This document shows, one piece after another, positions 43,347-53,165 of a stretch of 64,000 nt of DNA. Under the pieces are notes generated by a model. It did not search any database. It saw only the letters and a list, made by a program, of their open reading frames with translations, and was not told where the DNA came from. The stretch comes from an uncultured Kineothrix sp. (GTDB lineage: Bacteria > Bacillota > Clostridia > Lachnospirales > Lachnospiraceae), in the NCBI GenBank assembly GCA_910588855.1, contig CAJUSR010000007.1, positions 107,537 to 171,536 of the forward strand, in the 5' to 3' direction. The first letter of the stretch is position 1. Each line of letters opens with the position of its first letter. The translations under genes and the position numbers were made by a program.

Positions 43347-43753
43347 AGCAATATTCCCGCCTGTTTTCTTTTTACTATCATATTATTGAGGAAGAGGTTT
43401 TATACCTAAATTGTAACAGTTCTGCCTTGCGCTTTACGGCTGCCAAGCCTGGTTTGTCGGAAATTTGCTAAAAGATAGGGGGGCTTTAGGTGTTTGCCCG
43501 GCTCTTTTTCAATTTTCTTAAGATTTTTTTCCTTTTTTATTACATATCTTGTTTAGCTTTTCCCGCTAGAATAGAAAATGCAATGGAAACAAAGAATGGG
43601 TGGCAGGATGGATATTTTGCTTTCTTAAAATATGGTATACTTTCCATAATAGGACAGATAATTGTGAAACCAATAAATTTGCTGCATATTCTGAAGATTT
43701 AAAATTTTGCAATTATTTGAATATAGTAGGAAAGGGAAAGGAGTATAAGCAGG
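43347..43753. other. Intergenic region upstream of the VanR-like regulator
   Basis: A 400-bp region. It contains a possible 70-codon hydrophobic frame (GTG 43490-43702, MFARLFFNFLKIFFLFYYI...) behind AGGGGGG, with no homology evidence; I treat it as doubtful. A TATACT hexamer at about 43636 could be the -10 for the two-component genes, but its -35 is poor. Confidence 0.3.
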
Positions 43754-44461
43754 ATGGAAGGGTATCATATATTGATTGTGGAGGATGATAAGGACATCAG
43801 GGATGGTATCGAAATTTATTTAAAAAACCAGGGATATTCCGTGTCACAGGCGGCGGATGGGATAGAAGGGCTCAAAGCGATTGAAAGCGAGGAAATCCAC
43901 CTTGCCATTGTAGACATTATGATGCCAAGGATGGACGGGATTACCATGATGATGAAGATGCGGGAGAAAGGATATGATTTTCCGGTCATTATGCTGTCGG
44001 CGAAATCGGAGGAAGTGGATAAGATAATGGGATTGAATATGGGCGCCGATGACTATGTGACAAAACCTTTTACGACGATGGAACTTCTGGCAAGGGTAAA
44101 TTCCCACTTGAGACGGTATGGAAGATATCTGCAGGCAGTAGGGGATAAAAAGGAGAACGATAAAATTCATGTGATTGGCGGGCTGGAGCTGAATGAAGAA
44201 ACGGTGGAGGTTTTTGTGGACGGGAAGCCGGTAAAGATGACGCCATTGGAATTTAAAATCCTGCTGCTTCTGATGCGGAATCCCGGAAGGGTGTTCAGTG
44301 CGGATGAGATATACGAAAGGGTTTGGAACGAGCAGGCGGTCAATACAGATACCATTATGGTGCATATCCGGAAAATAAGGGAGAAAATAGAAATTAACCC
44401 AAAAGATCCAAAATATTTAAAGGTGGTGTGGGGTGTTGGATATAAAATTGAAAAACAATAA
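43754..44461 (+). CDS. OmpR/VanR-type response regulator
   Basis: This is a 235-residue regulator with receiver domain (acidic EDD at 10-12, phospho-acceptor Asp54 in AIVDIMMPRMDG, Lys in VTKPF) and a C-terminal OmpR winged helix (about 135-232; GLELNEETVEVFVDGKPVKMTPLEFKILLLLM, VNTDTIMVHIRKIREKIE). The pattern is closest to VanR/PhoP-like regulators in Clostridia that control envelope genes. The GGAAAGG ribosome site is strong. The cognate kinase gene overlaps its 3' end by 29 bp. Confidence 0.94.
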   Translation: MEGYHILIVEDDKDIRDGIEIYLKNQGYSVSQAADGIEGLKAIESEEIHLAIVDIMMPRMDGITMMMKMREKGYDFPVIMLSAKSEEVDKIMGLNMGADDYVTKPFTTMELLARVNSHLRRYGRYLQAVGDKKENDKIHVIGGLELNEETVEVFVDGKPVKMTPLEFKILLLLMRNPGRVFSADEIYERVWNEQAVNTDTIMVHIRKIREKIEINPKDPKYLKVVWGVGYKIEKQ

Positions 44462-46769
44462 AAAAATCGGTGTATTAATAGCAGTTATTATAACGGCATT
44501 ATTTTCTGCCTGCTTTATGGCATTGTATCCTACTTTTGAAAAAAAAGCAGATATGTATTACAAGGACAGTCTATTAAGGGAAGACTTCCTAGGATATCTT
44601 TACCGGGGCAATTATATATTGTATAAAGACATTAGGGAAAAAAAGGATGGAACAAACTATAATTACGAAGATTTGTACTTGGAAATAGAGGAAGAGTATG
44701 TGCCTGAGGCATATGGGAAAGCCGGGGAGGAAAGCAGCATAGAGGATGGACTGGATTATGGTGGGATTGATGCCCTTCCGTCGGAGATGAGATATAAACT
44801 GGAAAATATTTTTATGGAATGGGAGGAGGAGTTCCGCAACGAGTTTGCCAGAAGGGCGGATTATTGTGTAATTGATGAAGAAACCGGGGAGTTGATAAAA
44901 AATACCGGGAGGAATATTGAAGCGCTGGCTGCGTCCGGGGCGGACAGCGAGAAGCAGGAGCTGCCGTATATTTATTATGTGATGGTGACATATGATGAGG
45001 CAGGGAATCCGGATAGGGCTGCGGTAAAGGGAGCAAATTCCGATGAACTTTTAAAAAGCGTCCAAGCCATAATGAAAAGCAAGAACTTGGAAAAAGAGTT
45101 TAATTATGTATATGAAAACGGATATTATGTAAAAGAAAGAAACTATTATGGAATCAGCGGTTTGGATAATCGTATGACAAAGGTAAGCTGTGCCGTTTAT
45201 GCGCCGCGGAAAACTACATTTATATATGCCTTGACGCAGGAACAGAAAGATAAAATGACAAACGGCGGGATGATTGCTAATGGCTGGGAGGAATGGTATG
45301 CCTATGCCCGCGCAGGGGTCGGGGAGGTCTATTGGGTATTTCTGATAGTATTGACAATCTTGGCTTTTCTCATGATGCTAAACAAAAAATATTGTTTGCA
45401 TCATAGCAAGGCGGTAAAGGCACCGTTTGAGCTTACAGCATTTTTAGTGATAATGATAGCCGGCGGTTTCCACAATATGGTCATAGAATTGGTAAGTGAT
45501 ACGAACCGGGGCTATTTTAATACGGTATGGAACCAATATTTATTTTTTATTCCTGCGGAAAGCTATGAAATCGCCACAGGGGCTGTGAATTTTGGATGCC
45601 TGTTCTTGCTGTTTGGAGGTTGGTTTTATGCGGTGAGTACATTGGGGGAGCTTTTCACTTATGGAATCAAAGGTTTTTTGAAAGAAAGGAGCATTTTGCT
45701 CCGGTTTGCAAGGAGAATCGGAAAGTGGGCAGGCAAAATTGTCAGGAAGTTTAAAGATGAACTGCTTCATGTGGATTTGGATGGGGATGTGGAGCATACC
45801 CTCCATAAAATAGTGCTGGTTAACTTCATTGTTTTGGGGATTCTGTGCAGCATGTGGTTTTTCGGATGGTTTGGCTTGATTGTGTATTCCCTTGCCCTGT
45901 ATTTCCTATTGAAAAAGTATATTGGAAAATTGCAGAATCAGTATAAAAAATTGCTGGGGGCTACCGGATCCATAGCAGAGGGGAATTTGCATACAACCTT
46001 TGAGGAAGATTTTGGCGTATTTGAATCCTATAAAGATGCGCTCCATGAGATTCAGGAAGGATTCCGCAAAGCGGTGGACGAGGAGGTAAAAAGCCAGCGG
46101 ATGAAAGCGGAGCTGATTACCAACGTTTCCCATGATTTGAAAACACCGTTAACGGCAATCACTACGTATATTGATTTGCTGAAAGAGGATGGGATTACGC
46201 AGGAGCAGAGGGAGGAATATATCAGCGTATTGGAGAAAAAGTCGTTGCGCCTGAAAACACTGATTGAAGATTTGTTTGAAGTGAGCAAAGCAAACAGCCG
46301 GAATGTGACAGTGAATCTGGTGGAAGTGGATATTGCGAATTTAGTGCGGCAAGTGTATCTGGAATATGAAGATAAAATAGAAGAAGCGAATCTGGATTTC
46401 CGTTTCCGTATGCCGAAAGAAAAAATTGTCTTGAAGCTGGACAGCCAGAAGACATACCGTATTTTTGAAAATCTTTATTCAAATACGATAAAATATGCCA
46501 TGACTGGAAGCAGGGTTTATATCGATTTGGAAAAACTGGACGGGAAAGTTGTCATTGGGTTACGGAACATGTCCGCAGTGGAATTGCATGTAGCGCCGGA
46601 GGAACTGACGGAGCGTTTTGTAAGAGGGGATAGTTCGAGGAATACGGAAGGAAGCGGCCTTGGGCTCGCAATTGCGAAAAGCTTTACGGAGATTCAGGGC
46701 GGTACGATGGAAGTGGTAGTGGACGGCGATTTGTTTAAAGTAATGCTCGCCTGGAAATGCGAAGAATGA
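44433..46769 (+). CDS. Sensor histidine kinase, partner of the VanR-like regulator
   Basis: This is a 778-residue kinase. It has a TM helix (about 11-33), a long extracytoplasmic region (about 35-295), then several TM helices (about 298-500), a linker, and HisKA with His567 (NVSHDLKTPLTAITTYIDLL). HATPase_c has N-box NLYSNTIKYA and G-box GSGLGLAIAKSF. The multi-helix middle is unusual for VanS-like kinases, which normally have two TM helices, and could make it a transporter-linked or lipid-sensing type. GTG 44433 follows AGGTGGTG and overlaps the regulator, so they are coupled. A terminator hairpin follows. Confidence 0.92.
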   Translation: MLDIKLKNNKKIGVLIAVIITALFSACFMALYPTFEKKADMYYKDSLLREDFLGYLYRGNYILYKDIREKKDGTNYNYEDLYLEIEEEYVPEAYGKAGEESSIEDGLDYGGIDALPSEMRYKLENIFMEWEEEFRNEFARRADYCVIDEETGELIKNTGRNIEALAASGADSEKQELPYIYYVMVTYDEAGNPDRAAVKGANSDELLKSVQAIMKSKNLEKEFNYVYENGYYVKERNYYGISGLDNRMTKVSCAVYAPRKTTFIYALTQEQKDKMTNGGMIANGWEEWYAYARAGVGEVYWVFLIVLTILAFLMMLNKKYCLHHSKAVKAPFELTAFLVIMIAGGFHNMVIELVSDTNRGYFNTVWNQYLFFIPAESYEIATGAVNFGCLFLLFGGWFYAVSTLGELFTYGIKGFLKERSILLRFARRIGKWAGKIVRKFKDELLHVDLDGDVEHTLHKIVLVNFIVLGILCSMWFFGWFGLIVYSLALYFLLKKYIGKLQNQYKKLLGATGSIAEGNLHTTFEEDFGVFESYKDALHEIQEGFRKAVDEEVKSQRMKAELITNVSHDLKTPLTAITTYIDLLKEDGITQEQREEYISVLEKKSLRLKTLIEDLFEVSKANSRNVTVNLVEVDIANLVRQVYLEYEDKIEEANLDFRFRMPKEKIVLKLDSQKTYRIFENLYSNTIKYAMTGSRVYIDLEKLDGKVVIGLRNMSAVELHVAPEELTERFVRGDSSRNTEGSGLGLAIAKSFTEIQGGTMEVVVDGDLFKVMLAWKCEE

Positions 46770-46794
46770 TGGATGCAAGGGCATAAAGAATCAG

Positions 46795-46974
46795 AGGGGC
46801 TGTTGCAAAAGTAGATGAATAATCACTACTGGAGCAACAGCTCCGTTTTTATGCGCATCCCCGTGCAAAGGAATATGCCGCTAAAGCGGCGCACGGGGCG
46901 CGCAGCGAGTAGGAGAAGATAAATCTTCTCTACTCGATTGTCAATATAAGGATAGTTTGCAGAAAGCAGCCCCT
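46795..46974. repeat. Repeat-rich intergenic block, possible insertion-sequence relic
   Basis: AGGGGCTG (46795-46802) and CAGCCCCT (46967-46974) bound about 180 bp. Inside are the terminator above, a CCCCGTGC/GCACGGGG hairpin with an inner GCCGC-TAAA-GCGGC stem (46859-46898), and the 39-bp dispersed module (46902-46940) also found upstream of the serine recombinase. The outer sequence GGGGCTGTTGCAAAA resembles known insertion-sequence ends, but no transposase remains. Confidence 0.45.
46800..46850 (+). terminator. Terminator of the two-component operon
   Basis: CTGTTGC (46800-46806) and GCAACAG (46834-46840) plus inner AGTAG/CTACT form a long stem, followed by CTCCG and a T5 run. Confidence 0.75.
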
Positions 46975-47095
46975 GTTGTTTGAAAATTACTGCTGAATGG
47001 ATGCACAGCACACTTGTTTTCGTAGATGAAATGAAGTATAATTTCTATTAAATATGTCAATCATCGTACGATTGCAGGTACAAGGAGGAATAGGT

Positions 47096-50000
47096 ATGTA
47101 TCATTGCCATCTGCACTTTTATTTGTTGGGTCGGCAGGGTAGGATATTTGAGGTCGTGAAAGGGATATCGCCGTTTGAACATTTTACTCATGAGTATATG
47201 GAAAGCGAGGAGCTTGACGAAGCATTTGCGGCGAAAGCGGATGTGATTCTGGCCGATTTGGGAGTATTGGATGTAAAAGAGGCAATGCAGACACTTGTTT
47301 CGGTAAAAAGAAGGGATGCCGAACTAATTCTGCTTGCGGATAAGAACCGGATGGATGTTTTTTCCGGTGATTTGCAGGGAATAAAGGATATTTGGATTTG
47401 TCCCATGTCAGACGAGGAAATCAGATTCCGGTTTCTAAGGTGGCAGCAGGAATGTAAGATGAGCAAGGATTATTGGCAGACCAGCCATTTTTTTGAAGCT
47501 ACGATTAACAATGTTCCGAATCTCATCTGGTATAAGGACAAGAATGGCATTCATGAAAAAGTGAATGATAGTTTTTGTAAAACAGTCAATAAAACAAAAC
47601 AGCAGGTGGAAGGCAGAGGGCATGCTTATATCTGGGATGTAGAGCATGACGATCCGGCCTGCATTGAGTCCGAAAAGGAGGTTATGGATAAGAGGGAGAC
47701 GTGCGTATCCGAGGAAATTATCCAAACCGGAGCGGGGATTCGGACATTGACGACTTACAAATCTCCTTTGTATGATTTGGACGGCAGTGTAATGGGCACA
47801 GTTGGGGTGGCTATAGATGTGGCGCAGGAGCGCGCATATGAGAAGGAGATTATAAAAAAGAATGAAACGCTGGAAAAGATTTTCACTACCATTGACTGCG
47901 GGGTAATACGGCATACGGTGGATGGCTCGCATATCCTTAGCATCAATAAGGCCGCGCTTAAAATTATGGGTTATGAATCCTTGGAAGAGTTGATGGCGGA
48001 CGGGTTCGATATGATTGCAAACAGCGTAGTAGAGGAAGACCGGGAAAAACTGCAGGATAGCATGAAAAAACTGGAAAAAGAGGGGGACAGCGTCAGCACC
48101 GAGTACCGTGTACGGCATAAAAATGGGGAAGTGCTTCATCTTATGGGGAATATAAAGCTTTTTAAAGAAAATGGGAAGCTATATTACCAGCGTTTCCTTT
48201 TAGATTGTACTGCTCAGAAATTGCAGGAGAAAAAGAACGAAAGATGGCAGATGGAATTGGTGCAGGCGTTGGGGATTGACTATAGCATTGTATGCTTTTT
48301 TGATTTGGATGCGGATATTGGTATCCCCTTCCGCTATAATGAAGGGAACGGCAGTGTTTTCGCCCCGGGACCGGATGGGAAGATTTCGTTTAAAGGAAGC
48401 ATGGAGCGATATATACGGGAGTTTGTGCATGAGGAAGACAGGGAAATGCTGCAGCAATTGGCTTCCTTGGAAAGCCTGGAAAAAGAACTGGCAGAGAAGC
48501 AGATGGATTATGTCAATTATCGTGTCTGCATAGGGGAAGAAATAGAATATTTCCAATTGAAAGTGGTACGTACCGGCAAATGGAGCAAGGAACAGCATGG
48601 TATGGTAATGGGAATCCGCAGCGTGGATGAGGAAACCCGCAGCGAAATGGAAAAGAAGACATTGCTTGAGAATGCGCTGATGCAGGCAAACCGGGCAAAT
48701 AAAGCAAAAAGCATCTTTTTGTCAAATATGTCTCACGATATCCGTACGCCGATGAATGCGATTGTCGGTTTTACTACGCTCGCCATTACGCATATCGATT
48801 ATAAGGATCAGGTAGAAGAATATTTGAAAAAGATTATGTCTTCCGGAAACCATTTACTGAGCCTGATTAATGACGTTTTAGACATGAGCCGTATCGAAAG
48901 TGGTAAGATGCATTTGGATGAAAAGCTGTGCCGGCTGCCGGATATATTGCATGGGCTGCGCAACATACTGCAGGCAGATATCCATGCAAAGCAGCTTGAT
49001 TTGTATATCGACGCAGTAGATGTCCTGAATGAAGAGATTCTCTGCGACAAGCTGCGTTTGAACCAGGTACTTTTGAATTTGTTGAGCAATGCGGTTAAGT
49101 ATACAGGTGCGGGCGGCATTATCAGCATGAGGGTGACGGAAAAGACGGGGGCGCCCAAAGGGTTTGCCCATTATGAATTTAGCATTAAAGATACGGGAAT
49201 CGGCATGAGTGAGGAATTTGTATCACATATTTTTGAGCCTTTTGAAAGGGAGAAGAGCAGTACAATCAGCGGTATCCAGGGCACCGGGCTTGGGATGGCG
49301 ATTACAAAAAATATTGTGGATATGATGAATGGCAAGATTGAGGTAAAAAGCGAACAGGGGGCTGGTACGGAAGTCAATGTCAGCTTTACGTTCCGCCTGA
49401 ATACCGGAACGAAGGAACCGCAGGATATACCGAAGCTGAAAAATTGCAGGGCCTTGGTGGTAGATGATGATTTCAATACATGTGACAGTGTGACTTATAT
49501 GCTGGGGCAGATTGGAATGCGGGCAGAGTGGACGCTGTCCGGGAAGGAAGCATTGCTGCGCACCCGCCAGGCAGTATCAAGGAACGACATTTATACGGTA
49601 TATGTGATAGACTGGATGCTGCCCGATATGAACGGCATCGAAGTAACCCGCAGAATCCGCAAGGAAATGGGTGAGGAGGTACCGATTATCCTGCTTACCG
49701 CTTATGACTGGCAGGATATTGAAGAAGAGGCAAAGGAAGCCGGCATTACAGCATTTTGCAGCAAACCGCTGTTTTTATCCGAATTGCGGAGTTGTCTCCA
49801 TTCCATCGTAGACATAGAGGAAGTGGAAGTGGAAAGAGAAAGGGAGAATGCAGCAAAACGGCATACAGGGCGTATCTTGTTGGCGGAGGACAATGAACTG
49901 AACCAGGAAATTGCTGCGGCTATTTTAGGGGACGCAGGATTTACCACGGAGATAGCCGGGAATGGGCAGATTGCCGTAGAGATGTTGAAAAAGTCGGAAC

Positions 50001-50242
50001 CGGGATATTACAAACTGATTCTCATGGATGTGAGGATGCCGGTGATGGACGGCTATGAGGCCACGAAAACAATCCGTAAGCTTGAAAACCACCAGTTAGC
50101 TTCCATCCCGATTTTGGCAATGACAGCCAATGCATTTGAGGAAGACAAGCAGGAAGCGCTGCAAAGTGGAATGAACGGTCATTTGGCAAAGCCGATTGAC
50201 GTGAGGGCTTTGCTCGATACACTGGATACAATATTGGCGTGA
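47096..50242 (+). CDS. PAS-containing hybrid histidine kinase with two receivers
   Basis: This is a 1048-residue soluble protein. A degenerate receiver-like N-terminus (about 1-120) lacks a clear phosphorylation site in context. PAS domains follow at about 135-255 and 265-390, with a third PAS-like region at about 395-515. HisKA has His547 (NMSHDIRTPMNAIVGF), and HATPase_c has NLLSNAVKYT and GTGLGMAITKN. Receiver 1 has Asp839 (VIDWMLPDMNG); receiver 2 has Asp978 (LMDVRMPVMDG). There are no TM helices and no Hpt. Phosphate must leave via a separate Hpt protein. AAGGAGG precedes ATG 47096. Likely a cytoplasmic ligand or redox sensor. Confidence 0.93.
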   Translation: MYHCHLHFYLLGRQGRIFEVVKGISPFEHFTHEYMESEELDEAFAAKADVILADLGVLDVKEAMQTLVSVKRRDAELILLADKNRMDVFSGDLQGIKDIWICPMSDEEIRFRFLRWQQECKMSKDYWQTSHFFEATINNVPNLIWYKDKNGIHEKVNDSFCKTVNKTKQQVEGRGHAYIWDVEHDDPACIESEKEVMDKRETCVSEEIIQTGAGIRTLTTYKSPLYDLDGSVMGTVGVAIDVAQERAYEKEIIKKNETLEKIFTTIDCGVIRHTVDGSHILSINKAALKIMGYESLEELMADGFDMIANSVVEEDREKLQDSMKKLEKEGDSVSTEYRVRHKNGEVLHLMGNIKLFKENGKLYYQRFLLDCTAQKLQEKKNERWQMELVQALGIDYSIVCFFDLDADIGIPFRYNEGNGSVFAPGPDGKISFKGSMERYIREFVHEEDREMLQQLASLESLEKELAEKQMDYVNYRVCIGEEIEYFQLKVVRTGKWSKEQHGMVMGIRSVDEETRSEMEKKTLLENALMQANRANKAKSIFLSNMSHDIRTPMNAIVGFTTLAITHIDYKDQVEEYLKKIMSSGNHLLSLINDVLDMSRIESGKMHLDEKLCRLPDILHGLRNILQADIHAKQLDLYIDAVDVLNEEILCDKLRLNQVLLNLLSNAVKYTGAGGIISMRVTEKTGAPKGFAHYEFSIKDTGIGMSEEFVSHIFEPFEREKSSTISGIQGTGLGMAITKNIVDMMNGKIEVKSEQGAGTEVNVSFTFRLNTGTKEPQDIPKLKNCRALVVDDDFNTCDSVTYMLGQIGMRAEWTLSGKEALLRTRQAVSRNDIYTVYVIDWMLPDMNGIEVTRRIRKEMGEEVPIILLTAYDWQDIEEEAKEAGITAFCSKPLFLSELRSCLHSIVDIEEVEVERERENAAKRHTGRILLAEDNELNQEIAAAILGDAGFTTEIAGNGQIAVEMLKKSEPGYYKLILMDVRMPVMDGYEATKTIRKLENHQLASIPILAMTANAFEEDKQEALQSGMNGHLAKPIDVRALLDTLDTILA

Positions 50243-50263
50243 AGGGCAAAAGGGAGATGGATT

Positions 50264-51142
50264 ATGAAAATAGGGTTTACAAAGATGCATGGCTGCGGGA
50301 ATGACTATATTTATGTGAACGGGGCGGAAGCGGCGATAGATGAAGGAAAAAAAGAAGGGGTTGTACGGAAACTTAGCGACAGGCATTTTGGCATCGGGGG
50401 CGATGGGGTTATTTTTATCCATTCTCTGAGTGGGGAAGATGCTATCGCGGATTTTGAAATGGAGATGTATAATGCGGACGGTTCCCGGGCAGAAATGTGC
50501 GGGAACGGCATCCGCTGTGTGGCAAAATATGTATATGACAAGGGGCTGACGGATAAGGAAAAGATTCGTATTGCCAGTTGCGGAAAAGTGAAATATCTGG
50601 ATTTGGCAATAAAAGAAGGAAAAGTTGCAAATGTTAGGGTAAATATGGGGGCGCCTATTTTAGCGGTAGAGGATATCCCTGTCATTTCCGGGCAGAAAGA
50701 AGCGATTGCGGAACGGATAGAAGTGGAGGGAAAGGAGTACGAGATGACATGCGTATCTATGGGGAATCCCCATGCGGTAGTTTTTATGAAGACATGGGAA
50801 GATTTGGATAGTTTTGCAGTAGAAAAAATAGGCCCTTATTTTGAAAACCATATGCGTTTTCCGAAAAGGACTAATACGGAATTTGTGAAAGTAATAGACA
50901 GGAACACGGTTCAGATGCGTGTCTGGGAAAGAGGAACCGGGGAGACTCTTGCCTGCGGTACGGGGGCGTGTGCAACGGTGGTAGCTTGTGTTTTGAATGG
51001 ATTGACAGAGGAAGAAGTGACGGTAAAATTATTGGGCGGGGAGCTGAAAGTCCAATGGAATAGGGAAAGTAATACAGTTTACATGGCAGGACCAGCGGAA
51101 ACTGTTTTTGACGGGGTGATAGAAATAGATGGAATGGACTAA
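50264..51142 (+). CDS. dapF: Diaminopimelate epimerase
   Basis: This 292-residue enzyme carries both catalytic cysteines: one in MCGNGIRCVAKY, the other in ACGTGACATVVA. The conserved starts KMHGCGNDYIYV and SMGNPHAVVF are also present. It interconverts LL- and meso-diaminopimelate for peptidoglycan and lysine. It lies 30 bp upstream of dapL, so the two enzymes of the aminotransferase variant pathway are co-expressed. Confidence 0.97.
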   Translation: MKIGFTKMHGCGNDYIYVNGAEAAIDEGKKEGVVRKLSDRHFGIGGDGVIFIHSLSGEDAIADFEMEMYNADGSRAEMCGNGIRCVAKYVYDKGLTDKEKIRIASCGKVKYLDLAIKEGKVANVRVNMGAPILAVEDIPVISGQKEAIAERIEVEGKEYEMTCVSMGNPHAVVFMKTWEDLDSFAVEKIGPYFENHMRFPKRTNTEFVKVIDRNTVQMRVWERGTGETLACGTGACATVVACVLNGLTEEEVTVKLLGGELKVQWNRESNTVYMAGPAETVFDGVIEIDGMD

Positions 51143-51171
51143 AATTAGCATAGGCTGAGAGGAGAAAATAT

Positions 51172-52386
51172 ATGTTCAAAATTAACGATAATTATTTAAA
51201 GCTGCCGGGAAGCTATCTTTTTTCTACGATTGCCAAAAAAGTAAATGCGTACTCACAGGCAAATCCGGAAAAGAAGATTATCCGTCTTGGAATCGGCGAT
51301 GTAACACAGCCTTTGGCGCCGGCAATTATTGAAGCTTTGCATAATGCGGTGGATGAAATGGGGAAGGCAGAGACTTTCCACGGGTATGCGCCGGACTTGG
51401 GTTATGAATTTCTGCGCAGTGCGATTGCGGAAAACGATTATAAGGCGAGGGGATGCGATATAGCGGCGGATGAAATTTTCATTTCGGATGGGGCGAAGTG
51501 TGATTCCGGGAATATTCAGGAGATTTTCAGCACAGATAACAAAATAGCGGTTTGCGACCCGGTATATCCGGTTTATGTAGATACGAATGTGATGGCAGGC
51601 AGAACCGGCACTTATGATGCGGATAAAGAAGTTTGGAGCGATGTCATTTATATGCCGTGTCTGGCAGAAAATAATTTTGCGCCGGAGCTTCCTAAGGAAA
51701 CACCGGATTTGATTTATCTTTGCTTCCCTAATAATCCCACCGGCTCTACGATTATGAAGGAGCAGCTTCAGGAATGGGTGGACTATGCCAATAAAGTAGG
51801 GGCAGTTATTATTTACGATGCAGCTTATGAAGCTTATATTTCTCAGGAAGATGTACCGCATACGATTTATGAATGCGATGGGGCCAGGGCTTGTGCGATA
51901 GAACTGCGTTCATTTTCCAAAAATGCCGGTTTTACGGGAGTGCGCCTTGGTTTTACCGTCATCCCTAAGGAATTGAAATGCGGGGAAACTTCCCTCCATT
52001 CTTTATGGGCAAGAAGACACGGCACCAAGTACAACGGTGCGCCTTATATTGTGCAGCGCGCCGGAGAGGCAGTTTATTCGGCAGCCGGAAAAGCCCAGTT
52101 GAAGGAACAGGTAGCTTATTATATGAGGAATGCGAAATATATTCTGGAGGGGCTAAAAGATGCGGGATATACGGTATCCGGCGGTGTAGATGCGCCTTAT
52201 ATCTGGCTGAAAGCGCCCAAAGGAATGAGCAGTTGGGAGTTTTTCGATTATCTTCTGGAAAATGCCAATGTAGTAGGAACGCCCGGCTCCGGGTTCGGCC
52301 CAAGCGGGGAGACTTATTTCAGGCTGACAGCTTTTGGAAGTTACGAAAATACAGTGGCAGCAGTGGAAAGGATAAAAGGAGTGTAG
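51172..52386 (+). CDS. dapL: LL-diaminopimelate aminotransferase
   Basis: This is a 404-residue PLP enzyme of the DapL family, close to the usual length of about 410. MFKINDNYLKLPGSYLFSTIAKKV, IRLGIGDVTQPLAP, the YLCFPNNPTGS segment, IYDAAYEAYI and the PLP-Lys segment SFSKNAGFTGVRLGF are all canonical. It converts tetrahydrodipicolinate directly to LL-diaminopimelate, bypassing succinylated or acetylated intermediates; DapF then makes the meso form. The AGAGGAG ribosome site is strong. Confidence 0.97.
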   Translation: MFKINDNYLKLPGSYLFSTIAKKVNAYSQANPEKKIIRLGIGDVTQPLAPAIIEALHNAVDEMGKAETFHGYAPDLGYEFLRSAIAENDYKARGCDIAADEIFISDGAKCDSGNIQEIFSTDNKIAVCDPVYPVYVDTNVMAGRTGTYDADKEVWSDVIYMPCLAENNFAPELPKETPDLIYLCFPNNPTGSTIMKEQLQEWVDYANKVGAVIIYDAAYEAYISQEDVPHTIYECDGARACAIELRSFSKNAGFTGVRLGFTVIPKELKCGETSLHSLWARRHGTKYNGAPYIVQRAGEAVYSAAGKAQLKEQVAYYMRNAKYILEGLKDAGYTVSGGVDAPYIWLKAPKGMSSWEFFDYLLENANVVGTPGSGFGPSGETYFRLTAFGSYENTVAAVERIKGV

Positions 52387-52431
52387 ATCCAAGAGGAGAT
52401 GGTAAAAGAGATGTCCTTTGTTAGGATGGCG

Positions 52432-52474
52432 GGATTGAGAAGGTGTTTGATTTGGAAAAACACCTTCTCAATCC
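52432..52474 (+). terminator. Long hairpin after dapL
   Basis: A perfect 17-bp stem (52432-52448 and 52458-52474) with a 9-nt loop, with further partial pairing outside it (AGGATGG / CCATCTT). There is no T-tract directly after the stem, so it may act as a terminator, RNA end protector, or leader structure for the sigma gene. Confidence 0.55.
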
Positions 52475-52565
52475 CTACCATCTTAAACGGAGGATTATTT
52501 TTTACGCGTTGGGAAAGACCAGCAAGAATTGAGGAGCAATTTCAGGGGAGAGAGGAGAAGGTTGG

Positions 52566-53165
52566 TTGGGTGAGGAACAATTTGAGCTGTGTATGGCAGC
52601 TATGGTTAAGGGGGATAAGCAGGGGCTGAGAATGGTCTATGAGTCTTATTCAGGGTATGTCTATACAGTGGTTTATGGTATATTGGGGAATAGGGAAAAT
52701 GCGGAAGACGTAACCAGCGAGTTCTTTATAAGGCTTTGGGAAAAAGCAGTGCAGTATAAGCCGGGCAGGGGACACAGGGGTTATTTGGCGGCGATGGCAA
52801 GGAATATGGCAGTGGATTATCTGCGGAAATACAAAAAGGAAGAGCTGACTGCCGCAATTCATGATTTGGAAAATGAGGATGACGAAGAAGGAAAAAAGAG
52901 ATATTGGAAAGTGCGTAAAAGCGGCAGGAGGGCAGAGGAACTCCGGACAGAAGATATGGAAAGCGAAGTGATTGGGAATTTGGCGCTGGAAGAGGTTTTG
53001 CTCCTTTTAAAGCCGGGGGAACGGCAGATAGTGGATATGAAAGTGCTGGGTGGACTGACATTTAAAGAGATAGCAAAATTGTTGTCTTTGCCGATGGGAA
53101 CTGTTTCTTGGAAGTATCAGAATGCCATGAAGAAATTGCGGAGGTGCGGATATGAAGAGTTTTGA
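52566..53165 (+). CDS. ECF-like RNA polymerase sigma factor
   Basis: This is a 199-residue sigma-70 family protein. Region 2 (about 15-80) reads GLRMVYESYSGYVYTVVYGILGNRENAEDVTSEFFIRLW, followed by RGYLAAMARNMAVDYLRK. Region 4 (about 138-195) reads LLLLKPGERQIVDMKVLGGLTFKEIAKLLSLPMGTVSWKYQNAMKKL. No region 1 or 3, so ECF type. A TTG at 52566 after AGAGGAGAAGG is the likely start; ATG 52593 is the alternative. It overlaps the membrane anti-sigma candidate by 14 bp, the usual pairing. Confidence 0.88.
   Translation: MGEEQFELCMAAMVKGDKQGLRMVYESYSGYVYTVVYGILGNRENAEDVTSEFFIRLWEKAVQYKPGRGHRGYLAAMARNMAVDYLRKYKKEELTAAIHDLENEDDEEGKKRYWKVRKSGRRAEELRTEDMESEVIGNLALEEVLLLLKPGERQIVDMKVLGGLTFKEIAKLLSLPMGTVSWKYQNAMKKLRRCGYEEF

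Noticed and set aside
43490..43702. 70-codon hydrophobic frame upstream of the VanR-like gene
   Set aside because: GTG start and purine-rich site are acceptable but there is no homology or context support; mentioned only as a possibility.
47096..47460. N-terminus of the large hybrid kinase as an active receiver
   Set aside because: The fold pattern is suggestive but the acidic pocket and phospho-acceptor motif are not convincing.
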